A DNA stretch of 64,000 nucleotides from Onchocerca lupi (lineage: Eukaryota > Nematoda > Chromadorea > Rhabditida > Onchocercidae), in the NCBI GenBank assembly GCA_028564675.1, contig JAOVVO010000003.1, positions 372,001-436,000 on the forward strand, written 5' to 3'. The notes under the pieces are model-generated. The model did no database searches and was not told where the DNA came from. It saw only the letters and a list, made by a program, of their open reading frames with translations. A program made the translations under genes and the position numbers. Numbering within the stretch: the stretch's first letter is position 1; every line of letters begins with the position of its first letter. Positions 44,811-53,184 of the stretch are shown here, in pieces.

Positions 44811-46205
44811 TTATAATCCTTTAGTTACTAAATGAATTAATGAGTATAAATTCTCTATGTACATAAAAAGAACAATATTGATTAAGGAAGACGCTGAAGT
44901 GATGATTAATAGACCATTAGAATAAGTAATCTCACTGTTACTAGCCTTATCAAAATACATAGCTTTTATAATACTTAGGTAATAGTAACATGATATAACA
45001 CTTGCTACTACGAGGATCAAAGACAAACTGATAAAACCTGAGTTTATTAAACTTCTAAATATAAAAAGTTTAGCTAAAAAACCTGCAAGTGGTGGTATTC
45101 CCGCCATTGAAAGTAATAGTACAGAAAGATGAAAAGCCAAGATTGGGTGTTTTTTTCCAACACCAGATAAATTAGCAACATTGCAATTGTCATCGTCAAT
45201 TTGTATAAAATACGAGAATAACCCTATACTTGTAATGATATATATCATCAAATACATCAAGGAACTATCTATTCCTGTCCGTGTAAAGGTAGAAAGTGAA
45301 ACAATCATGAAACCAACATGACCAATTGAACTGTAAGCAAGCAGCCTTTTTAGGTTTTTTTGGCGTAAAGCCCCGAAAGTGGAAATAAGCACAGATAATG
45401 TTGAAAAACATAAGAGAATAGGTTGAACATAATTTTTTATATTTACCAACTCTTCATTCATTAATCGAATTAAAAATGTTATAAGTGCAGCCTTTTGAGC
45501 GGTAGAAAAAAACATAGTTACTATAGTGGGTGCACCTTGATATACATCTGGAGCCCACATATGAAAAGGAACAATGGCAAGTTTGAAACACAAACCAATG
45601 AGGATAAGGACTAACCCAAAAACTATTCCGTAAGTTACCTGATGGTTTTGTACAAATAAACTTAACTGAAAAAAATCGATTTTTCCTGTATATCCATAAA
45701 GTAGCGACATTCCGTATAGCATAATACAAGAAGATAGTGCACTAAGTGTAAAATATTTTGCTCCTGCTTCAGATGAATATGCTGAATTTTTATTAAAGCT
45801 TGCAAGAACATATAGAGATATACTCATCAGCTCAAAAGCTAAATAAAAAGAAATTAAACTATTTGTTGAAACTAAAGTTATCATGCCAAATAGAGCAAAA
45901 AGAATGAGTACTGAAAACTCATATTTGTAGTTGTATTTTGATAAATCTAGCAGCAAAAGTACTAAAATTCCTATAATAAGAATTAACCCTTGAGCTGATC
46001 TGATGTATAAATTAAGTTTTAATAATGAATTAAAGAAAAAAACTTCACTGTTTTCTATTGAAAGAATTAAAATTATTAAAGTTGTCACTGTACAACTAAG
46101 TGCTAGTAAGTTAATAACGCGGCGGCTAGACACAATTCCAAGTAGCAGCAACACCAACGAAGAGATAATAGAAAAGGTTTCTGGCAATACCTGTATGTAA
46201 TTCAT
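44811..46205 (-). CDS. nuoN: NADH-quinone oxidoreductase subunit N
   Basis: 464 residues with about 13-14 membrane helices, Mrp-antiporter type. Conserved segments include YLAFELMSISLYVLASF, KLAIVPFHMWAPDVYQGAPT and RLLAYSSIGHVGFM. It is a proton-pumping subunit of complex I. Its ATG overlaps the nuoM stop by 4 bases; birA follows after 1 base. Confidence 0.96.
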   Translation of the reverse strand: MNYIQVLPETFSIISSLVLLLLGIVSSRRVINLLALSCTVTTLIILILSIENSEVFFFNSLLKLNLYIRSAQGLILIIGILVLLLLDLSKYNYKYEFSVLILFALFGMITLVSTNSLISFYLAFELMSISLYVLASFNKNSAYSSEAGAKYFTLSALSSCIMLYGMSLLYGYTGKIDFFQLSLFVQNHQVTYGIVFGLVLILIGLCFKLAIVPFHMWAPDVYQGAPTIVTMFFSTAQKAALITFLIRLMNEELVNIKNYVQPILLCFSTLSVLISTFGALRQKNLKRLLAYSSIGHVGFMIVSLSTFTRTGIDSSLMYLMIYIITSIGLFSYFIQIDDDNCNVANLSGVGKKHPILAFHLSVLLLSMAGIPPLAGFLAKLFIFRSLINSGFISLSLILVVASVISCYYYLSIIKAMYFDKASNSEITYSNGLLIITSASSLINIVLFMYIENLYSLIHLVTKGL

Positions 46206-47644
46206 GGAGTATTATATTTGGTTAATAAACTTGCCATACATGGCTTTAAATAATTTAGTGCAAAGGTTGGGTAAAATCCGAGTAAAACAATAAATACTGC
46301 AAGCAAAATTAGAATAGAAAATTCTATACTATCTAGACGGTTGTTTAACAGCTTGGAATAGTTACTTCCCCATATTATCCGTTTGCATAAATTCAACATA
46401 TAAACTGCGCTTAAAATAGTGCTAAGTGCAATAAGTCCTGTAAAAAACCTTATATTTTTAAATATTCCAATCATAACCAAAAACTCACCTATAAATCCAG
46501 ACGTTCCAGGTAGTCCTATTGAAGCCATTGAAAATAAAATGAACATAAAGCTAAATTTTGGCATTGTGTTTACTATGCCAAAATACTTTGCAATTTTTAG
46601 GGTTTCAGTTCTAGTATATAGCATTCCTACGCATAAAAATAAAGCAGCAGAAATAAGACCATGGCTAATCATCTGGAATATAGCACCAAGTATACCCTCT
46701 TCGCAAAACGAAAAGAGACCAGCAGTGACAATTCCCATATGTGCTATCGAAGAATAAGCTATTAACTTTTTTATATCATCTTGAGCAAACGCAACTAGTG
46801 AAGTATAGATTCCTGTAATAATGCTGAGTATAACAACGAAATTTGAAAAATATAAACTTGCCTGGGGAAGCATTGGAATAGAGAATCTTAAAAATCCGTA
46901 TCCTCCCATTTTAATAAGCAAACCAGCTAAAACCACAGATCCAGAAGTTGGTGATTGCACATGCGCGTCAGGAAGCCAAGTGTGAAACGGGAACATTGGT
47001 ACTTTTATTGCAAAAGAAACAAAAAATGCGATCCATAACAATGATTGCACTCTAAAATCAAGGCTTGGCATTAACGTGATTAGTTTCTGTATGTCGTACG
47101 TTTCAAAAACGCTATAAATATACACTAACCCAAGTAGAAACAATAATGAACCGGTAAGTGTATAGAGAAACAATTTGAACGTTGCATATATTCTGTATTT
47201 CCCTCCCCAAATGCCAATAATAAAAAACATTGGTACTAAAACAGCCTCAAAGAATACATAAAAACTTATAGCATTTAGTGAAATAAAAAAACCGATTATA
47301 AAACTTTCAAGCAGTAAAAACAATGCCATATATGGCTTTAGAGTTTTATAACTTATTTTGCAATTGTAGAGTATACAGATACCAAACAAGAAAGTTGTGA
47401 GTAGAAGGAAAAATAACGATATACTATCTACCCCTATTCCAACATTTCTAATTGGATAGCTAACAAACTGAAAACCAGCATTGGTATAATTGTATTTTAT
47501 ACAAGCCGTAATGCTAAGTAAAAATGGAAGCGTAACAAAAGATAAGGCAAGGAACCTTAGGTATATAGATTTATGACTAATCTTTATTAAAGATAAGATT
47601 AATGCTCCCATTAGTGGAAGTAAGAATATACTAAGTAATAACAC
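46202..47644 (-). CDS. nuoM: NADH-quinone oxidoreductase subunit M
   Basis: 480 residues, polytopic. Signatures are FEAVLVPMFFIIGIWGG, KVPMFPFHTWLPDAHVQSPT, KLIAYSSIAHMGIVTAG and GLPGTSGFIGEFLV. Proton-pumping subunit of complex I. Follows nuoL after 3 bases. Confidence 0.97.
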   Translation of the reverse strand: MLLLSIFLLPLMGALILSLIKISHKSIYLRFLALSFVTLPFLLSITACIKYNYTNAGFQFVSYPIRNVGIGVDSISLFFLLLTTFLFGICILYNCKISYKTLKPYMALFLLLESFIIGFFISLNAISFYVFFEAVLVPMFFIIGIWGGKYRIYATFKLFLYTLTGSLLFLLGLVYIYSVFETYDIQKLITLMPSLDFRVQSLLWIAFFVSFAIKVPMFPFHTWLPDAHVQSPTSGSVVLAGLLIKMGGYGFLRFSIPMLPQASLYFSNFVVILSIITGIYTSLVAFAQDDIKKLIAYSSIAHMGIVTAGLFSFCEEGILGAIFQMISHGLISAALFLCVGMLYTRTETLKIAKYFGIVNTMPKFSFMFILFSMASIGLPGTSGFIGEFLVMIGIFKNIRFFTGLIALSTILSAVYMLNLCKRIIWGSNYSKLLNNRLDSIEFSILILLAVFIVLLGFYPTFALNYLKPCMASLLTKYNTP

Positions 47645-47647
47645 TTT

Positions 47648-49504
47648 CTATTTCATTCCAATAATATACAAAGCACTGATCATTAAAGCAACAAACATAA
47701 TAAGCGCATAATCAAATATATAGCCAGTTTGTAATTTTATAGAATTCTTCGAACATTCATTAACTAATTTTACAACACCGTTTGGTCCGAATGAATCAAT
47801 GGTCTTGACATCAAATTTGTATAGAAGTTCAGATATAAACCTTGTTGGTACAACTATAAAAAGCTCATATATCTCATCAAAGTACCATTTATTCTGCAGA
47901 AATTTAAGTAAAAATTCATTTTTAATTTGTTTAATCGTTTGATAATAATAAATCAGGTACGCAAATGCTATTCCACTCAGGCTTATTAAAATTGGTAGTA
48001 GTTTTATGAAGAAATCATGAACTTCATGCTCATCGGCAACCACTAAGCTTGACCTCCAAAATACATTGTTAGTTATGTTTAAAATATTTACTCCCCATAT
48101 TCCAGAAAACACCGACCCAAAAGTAAGTATTGATAACGGTATAAGCATAACTACTGGTGCTTCATGTATATTAGTTTTACTTTGCTTTCGGCTATGAAAT
48201 ACTAAAAGTAATACTCTCCAAGAGTAAAGCGCTGTAAAGAATGCAACAACTAAACTTATTATAAAAGCGAAGCTATCTGTATCATAAGCATGCTTAATTA
48301 TCAAATCCTTTGAATAAAAACCTGCGAATGGAAATATTCCAGAGAGCGCAAGAGAGCCAATCCACATAGAAGCGTAGGTATAAGGAATTTTCTTCCAGCA
48401 ATTTTCCATCTTTTGAATGTTCTGTTCATGGTGCATTGCGCAAATCACATTACCTGCGCTGAGGAATAGTAAAGCTTTCGAAAAAGCGTGTGTCATCAAA
48501 TGAAAAACAGCAATATTGTAAGCAGAAATGCCACACGCTATGAACATATAACCAAGTTGGCTACAGGTTGAATAAGCAATTACTTTCTTTATATCATTCT
48601 GAATGATTGCAACGGTGGCTGCAAAAAAAGCAGTAAGTCCACCAACAATAACTATTAATTCTCTTGCTACGTTTGATAGTTCAAACAATGGAGAACATTT
48701 TGCTACTAAGAATACACCTGCTGTTACCATTGTTGCCGCATGAATAAGCGCAGAAACAGGAGTTGGCCCTTCCATTGCATCTGGCAACCAAACATGTAAA
48801 CCGAGCTGAGCAGATTTTCCCATACAGCCAACAAAAAGCAGTATACATATTACATCAATTATTTTTAATTCACAGCAGAATGCCCTAATATTCCTTGTAC
48901 CAAGAAGATTAGCTGTATCAAAAATTTCGGTGAATCTCAAAGAATGAAATGTGTAATAAATTAGAAAAACTCCAATTAATAGTACAAAGTCTCCTACTCT
49001 ATTTGTAATAAATGCTTTGAGTGCTGCATTGTTCGCAGAATATTTTTGAAACCAAAACCCTATAAGCAAATAAGAGCATAAACCAACTCCTTCCCAACCA
49101 AAGAAAAGCTGCACGAAATTGTCACTTACAACTAATATAATCATACAAAATGTAAATAACGACAAATAAGAGAAAAACCTTGATTTTCCTTTATCGTGTT
49201 TCATATAACCGATAGAGTAGAGGTGAACTACTAGCGAAACAGTGGTAACAACAACCAGCATTAAAGATGAAAGAGTATCCATATTAATTGCCCAATTCAC
49301 TTTTAATTCACTTAATGAAAGTAGAGGAAATAAACTTAAATAATAATTTTCAGAGAAAGCAAGAAAAACATACCAGGATAAAACTGCAGACATTCCAACT
49401 CCTACAGTTGTAATTAACTGACTAAAAATATCTTTCTTCAAAAGGGCTGCAAACAATGAAGCAAAAAGTGGCAAAAACACTATTAATTTTAATATATTCG
49501 TCAT
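47648..49504 (-). CDS. nuoL: NADH-quinone oxidoreductase subunit L
   Basis: 618 residues, polytopic with the long lateral helix at the C-terminus. Signatures are FFGWEGVGLCSYLLIGFW, GLHVWLPDAMEGPTPVSALI, KKVIAYSTCSQLGYMF and HAFSKALLFLSAGNVI. Proton-pumping subunit of complex I. Follows nuoK after 3 bases. Confidence 0.97.
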   Translation of the reverse strand: MTNILKLIVFLPLFASLFAALLKKDIFSQLITTVGVGMSAVLSWYVFLAFSENYYLSLFPLLSLSELKVNWAINMDTLSSLMLVVVTTVSLVVHLYSIGYMKHDKGKSRFFSYLSLFTFCMIILVVSDNFVQLFFGWEGVGLCSYLLIGFWFQKYSANNAALKAFITNRVGDFVLLIGVFLIYYTFHSLRFTEIFDTANLLGTRNIRAFCCELKIIDVICILLFVGCMGKSAQLGLHVWLPDAMEGPTPVSALIHAATMVTAGVFLVAKCSPLFELSNVARELIVIVGGLTAFFAATVAIIQNDIKKVIAYSTCSQLGYMFIACGISAYNIAVFHLMTHAFSKALLFLSAGNVICAMHHEQNIQKMENCWKKIPYTYASMWIGSLALSGIFPFAGFYSKDLIIKHAYDTDSFAFIISLVVAFFTALYSWRVLLLVFHSRKQSKTNIHEAPVVMLIPLSILTFGSVFSGIWGVNILNITNNVFWRSSLVVADEHEVHDFFIKLLPILISLSGIAFAYLIYYYQTIKQIKNEFLLKFLQNKWYFDEIYELFIVVPTRFISELLYKFDVKTIDSFGPNGVVKLVNECSKNSIKLQTGYIFDYALIMFVALMISALYIIGMK

Positions 49505-49507
49505 ATT

Positions 49508-49816
49508 TTATTCCTTCATTAAGTTTACCTGCTCGATATCTATGTTGCCGTGATTTTTATAGTATACAACTAATATTGCAAGTCCTATTCCTGACTCAGC
49601 TGCTGCAACGGTTAATACAAACATGACAAAAATTTGCCCAATTATGTTATTCGTAAAGGCAGAAAAAGCAACTAGATTGATATTAATTGCCAGCAATAAT
49701 ATTTCTATTGATAATAATATGTTGATTATGCTTTTGCGGTTGATAAAAATACCACATACTCCAATAGTGAATAAAACGGCAGCAACTACCAAGAAATGAT
49801 TTAATCCTATTTCCAT
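49508..49816 (-). CDS. nuoK: NADH-quinone oxidoreductase subunit K
   Basis: 102 residues with three membrane helices. The conserved glutamates are in LLSIEILLLAININL and VAAAESGIGLAILV. Its start overlaps the nuoJ end by 10 bases. Confidence 0.97.
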   Translation of the reverse strand: MEIGLNHFLVVAAVLFTIGVCGIFINRKSIINILLSIEILLLAININLVAFSAFTNNIIGQIFVMFVLTVAAAESGIGLAILVVYYKNHGNIDIEQVNLMKE

Positions 49817-50394
49817 TTCACTCCTTTTCCAAATTTAACCTTAACCAATCTTATAGATGAGGATTGTGTCAATTGCTTCAACACATTTTGTTTTTTAATT
49901 CCTTTTTTCTTATCTTGCAAGGCAAGAGCAATTGTACCTATAATTGCGGCGAGTAGCAGAATGCCAGAAAGATGAAAGGCGTACATGTAATCAGTATATA
50001 GCAAATCACCGATAGCTTTCACATTATTCATGCTATAGTTTATACCATTGTTTGTATTTAACGCTGAGTTGAGAATTATAAAACTGATAATCAGAAAAAA
50101 TATAACAGATAATATGGTACTAAGAACTAAATATTTCGTGAAACCTTGACGCAGTTTTATATAGTCAATATCAAGCATCATAACTACAAAGAGAAATAAC
50201 ACTGCAACTGCGCCTATATATACTATTAGTATTATCATAGCAATAAACTCAGCTCCAAGAAGAATAAAAAGAACTGTAGAGTTAACAAAGGTGAAAATTA
50301 AAAATAACACTGCATGAACAGGATTTCTTACACTGATCACATAAATGGCAGATAAAATGCTGAGGATTGCAAAAAGATAAAAGAAAAAAGCCAT
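49807..50394 (-). CDS. nuoJ: NADH-quinone oxidoreductase subunit J
   Basis: 195 residues with five membrane helices (AIYVISVRNPVHAVLFLI, then FVNSTVLFILLGAEFIAMI, then VYIGAVAVLFLFVVMML). The basic C-terminal tail is KQNVLKQLTQSSSIRLVKVKF. First gene of nuoJKLMN-birA-ccmDE; a candidate promoter with an operator-like dyad lies upstream. Confidence 0.96.
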   Translation of the reverse strand: MAFFFYLFAILSILSAIYVISVRNPVHAVLFLIFTFVNSTVLFILLGAEFIAMIILIVYIGAVAVLFLFVVMMLDIDYIKLRQGFTKYLVLSTILSVIFFLIISFIILNSALNTNNGINYSMNNVKAIGDLLYTDYMYAFHLSGILLLAAIIGTIALALQDKKKGIKKQNVLKQLTQSSSIRLVKVKFGKGVKWK

Positions 50395-50415
50395 TGTATG
50401 TACTTTAATTGCAAC

Positions 50416-50442
50416 AATAGTTACTAATTTAAAGTAACTATT
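50416..50442. promoter_or_regulatory. Inverted repeat overlapping the nuoJ promoter
   Basis: AATAGTTACT (50416-50425) and AGTAACTATT (50433-50442) are exact 10-base complements with a 7-base centre. The centre holds the presumed -10 box of the nuoJ operon, a geometry expected of a repressor operator. Confidence 0.5.
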
Positions 50443-50455
50443 ACTATGAAGTCAA
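50426..50455 (-). promoter_or_regulatory. Putative nuoJ operon promoter
   Basis: Minus-strand TTGACT (50455-50450), 18-base spacer and TAAATT (50431-50426). The -10 is weak, but the -35 is the same TTGACT seen before wsp, rho and the membrane protein gene. Confidence 0.5.
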
Positions 50456-51197
50456 TAAACTTCTCACATGGCATAGTGTATTGGATTCAACAGAAACTAC
50501 TTAACAAATTTTGCTAGTTATTTTTTTACTATAGTGCCAAAGTTATTTTGTTTAACTTTTCAATTTTGGCAGATTAAAATGGTAAAAAGTTTATATTTAA
50601 TGTATGATCGTTTAGTTTTTTATACTATATGTGCTTTTATGTTTTTATAAATTCTCTTAGGTTCTAAGCTTTTATCTATATAAGCTGAAGTATACTTATA
50701 AAGTCCTCAAGACATTATCTAATGCTAAATTTTAAAATAGAGAATAAATGATTAGCTTGTGGTTTTTTGTCTTTTTTCTTTGCTTAGCAAGTTTCTTTTA
50801 ATGTTAAGGTAAAGGGGGCCTAAAGGTCAGTTGCATTTCAAATACGGTTGAATTGTAGTATTAAAGGCTAAAAAAAACGCTCTCTAGGGTTTCTTTGCTA
50901 TTTATTAATGCTAATAGTATAACACAAGATCAGCTGTTTTTTTATGCTTACTAAATCAGTTTACTTGTGAGCAAATAACTTTCTAGATATCTTCAGTAAT
51001 TTAATTAGCTTTAACCTAATGTTTGTTTTTTTGTGATACAGAACAACTTTGAAATATTAAGAAAGTTGTGCTATTTTTCAAATTCCTTACCATAATTTAC
51101 TATTATATTCATAATATCATTATCCATACCTTAAGCTACTACTTGATGTGCTGGAATTTTTTTTAAGATAACAGCTTGATAGCGCTATAATGAGCAT
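50456..51197. other. Spacer between nuoJ and the porin gene
   Basis: About 740 bases of AT-rich DNA with stops in all frames. No gene, tRNA or repeat recognised. Confidence 0.45.
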
Positions 51198-51238
51198 TTA
51201 AAATACACACCATATTTTAAATATGGTGTGTATTTTAA
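51198..51238 (-). terminator. Perfect 20-bp-arm palindrome after the porin gene
   Basis: Arms 51198-51217 and 51219-51238 are exact complements around one central T; the stem core is ACACACCATATTT/AAATATGGTGTGT. It starts 5 bases after the porin stop codon. The 3' arm ends TATTTTAA on the minus strand, so it is a plausible terminator, though the T-run lies inside the stem. Confidence 0.7.
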
Positions 51239-51243
51239 GCCAA

Positions 51244-53109
51244 TTAGAAAGAAAACCTTATACCGGTAAGGAAGAGCATTCCCTGATTAGAGGCAGCGGT
51301 AAGCTTCTCTTTATATCCTTTGTCATCAGTCATAAAATAATGAAGAACTGCATAAGGGACAAACTTACTTTTACTGCAAGTAGAGGAGAGATCATATTGA
51401 ACGCCAAGTGCAATATCATGAAGCTTATTTCCATCACCCGCTTTACTACCAAAGTAAGTCAAGCTTGTGTAGGAGTTCTCATACTGATAACCAGTACCAG
51501 CAGTCCAATACATGGTGCTTTTATCATTTCTTTCAAATTGAGTCTCTGACTCTTCCATTTTTTCTCTATTGTCACCAATAGCACTTTCAATCTCAATTTT
51601 CTGATAGTTACCATTAATTAACTTTTTAACATTCTTTGGTTGATCAGATTTGCCTAAATATGCAAAGGATGTAGCAAATTTTATACCCTTATCCTCATTA
51701 ATTTTATAGTCAGCACTTACACCTAAATTAACTCCTATCAGGTTATTGTATTCTACATATTCATTGTAAAAGAGTTGATTTTCATTTAGTTGTTTCGGTA
51801 GCCCATATTCACCAGTCATAGAAGTTTTAATTTTTACATTATATTTATTAAAATCATATTCATACGATACACCAGCACTTACTATGTGCTCATAATCTGG
51901 ACCGATATGTTTTTTATTCTCTATAACAAATAAACTACTATCATAGCGAGGTGAGTAGCCAATACCGAGTTTTGTACCCATATAACTTGGCGAGTAATAA
52001 GCAACTCTAAACGGCAGTGTAGTCATAACATCTTTATGGTATTTTCCTGCCATATAGAAAGAGAAAGTTTCACTCCCACTTGAAAAACTTTCAGTGTGAA
52101 GACGTGGTGTTACATAAAATGGAAAATTTTTGTTAATTCCTTCTAAGTTCACTTTTCTAAACCAATTACTATCTGCAGCTCCATCAACAGTTGCAATTCT
52201 CGTTGCGTCAAGCCTCATCAAAGCTTCAGGACCAAACTGATAACCAAGTTTCAAGTCACCATATTTTGAATTCAAAAATAAGTGTGCACTTCTACCTCTT
52301 ATCACATTAACACCCTGTGAAGCTCCTTTGCCTTCAGTAAGTGGAACTTGGAGTTGCACATCAGCACCATAAAGAAGTCCTAAATCCTCATTTTTATTTT
52401 CTGCTTTTAAGTGCAACATTGCATCTGTAATCATACCTGTATCATTGCTATAATCGCCGATATTTTCTGTCTGCCCAAATATTGGGTGCAATCCTGTTGT
52501 CTGATTATTAGGATTAGTATAGCAATTTATCATATTGTTATAACACTTATAATCTTCACCACTTGGTCCTGTTTTGCCATAACCTTGGGCATCAACAGCA
52601 CCACCAAAAGTTATTTTTAAACCACTTTTCCCTCGGTTGGTGTTGGCAATATCAACGTCACCAATTGAAACGATAGGATTTACATTGCCTTTTTCTTCTG
52701 TATGTTGATTAATAACTTTTATATTATCTTTTGTAACTTTTGCTTCAGTTTTAGTCTTCTTAGTTTTAGAGTTTTCTAAATTGGAATTCTCAACATTTAG
52801 AACCTTTGCTTTTTTCTCATTTACTAGCTTTTCTTTCTCTTTCTTTTTTTTAGCTACTAGCTTCAATTCCTCCCTCTTCTTAAGCTCTTCAGCTTCTTTT
52901 TTTGGATCAGCATTACATATCCGGTCCATTTTCTCTTTTAATTTTTTATTTGATGTTTTCATAACTTCCATTTTTCCAGAAGTTGTTGTACCCTCTTGCT
53001 TTTTTACTTCCTTCATATTTTCATTAGAAAAGTCAGCAGCAAAACTGCTGAAAGAATATAAAGCTAATAAAGAAGCTAGAGCAGTTTTAGTGTAGGTAGA
53101 TTTTTTCAT
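51244..53109 (-). CDS. Porin-like outer membrane beta-barrel protein with charged linker
   Basis: 621 residues. Signal peptide 1-24 (TALASLLALYSFSSFAA). Residues about 30-150 form an unusual Lys/Glu-rich region (EELKKREELKLVAKKKKEKE and on), probably a coiled coil. The C-terminal 450 residues have the alternating strands of a Gram-negative porin (KSGLKITFGGAVDAQGYGKT, then LKLGYQFGPEALMRLDATR) and end in the typical GMLFLTGIRFSF with a terminal Phe. It would form a large pore in the outer membrane. A promoter and a palindromic terminator frame it as a single gene. Confidence 0.85.
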   Translation of the reverse strand: MKKSTYTKTALASLLALYSFSSFAADFSNENMKEVKKQEGTTTSGKMEVMKTSNKKLKEKMDRICNADPKKEAEELKKREELKLVAKKKKEKEKLVNEKKAKVLNVENSNLENSKTKKTKTEAKVTKDNIKVINQHTEEKGNVNPIVSIGDVDIANTNRGKSGLKITFGGAVDAQGYGKTGPSGEDYKCYNNMINCYTNPNNQTTGLHPIFGQTENIGDYSNDTGMITDAMLHLKAENKNEDLGLLYGADVQLQVPLTEGKGASQGVNVIRGRSAHLFLNSKYGDLKLGYQFGPEALMRLDATRIATVDGAADSNWFRKVNLEGINKNFPFYVTPRLHTESFSSGSETFSFYMAGKYHKDVMTTLPFRVAYYSPSYMGTKLGIGYSPRYDSSLFVIENKKHIGPDYEHIVSAGVSYEYDFNKYNVKIKTSMTGEYGLPKQLNENQLFYNEYVEYNNLIGVNLGVSADYKINEDKGIKFATSFAYLGKSDQPKNVKKLINGNYQKIEIESAIGDNREKMEESETQFERNDKSTMYWTAGTGYQYENSYTSLTYFGSKAGDGNKLHDIALGVQYDLSSTCSKSKFVPYAVLHYFMTDDKGYKEKLTAASNQGMLFLTGIRFSF

Positions 53110-53155
53110 GAAGTGCCCCCAAAAAATTTCAAAATCATTGTTCTAAATGTAAAAT
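53110..53155. promoter_or_regulatory. Leader of the porin gene
   Basis: Between the -10 box and the ATG lie about 45 bases with a weak GGGGG ribosome binding site 5 bases before the start. No clear structure seen. Confidence 0.35.
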
Positions 53156-53184
53156 AGTATAAAAGTGTTGAAAATTCAACTCAA
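53156..53184 (-). promoter_or_regulatory. Putative porin promoter
   Basis: Minus-strand TTGAGT (53184-53179), 17-base spacer and TATACT (53161-53156). It has the same -10 as the rpoH promoter. Confidence 0.6.

Noticed and set aside
50800..50900. GGGGGCCTAAAGGTC stretch considered as part of tmRNA
   Set aside because: No tRNA-like end, tag frame or pseudoknot pattern found around it.
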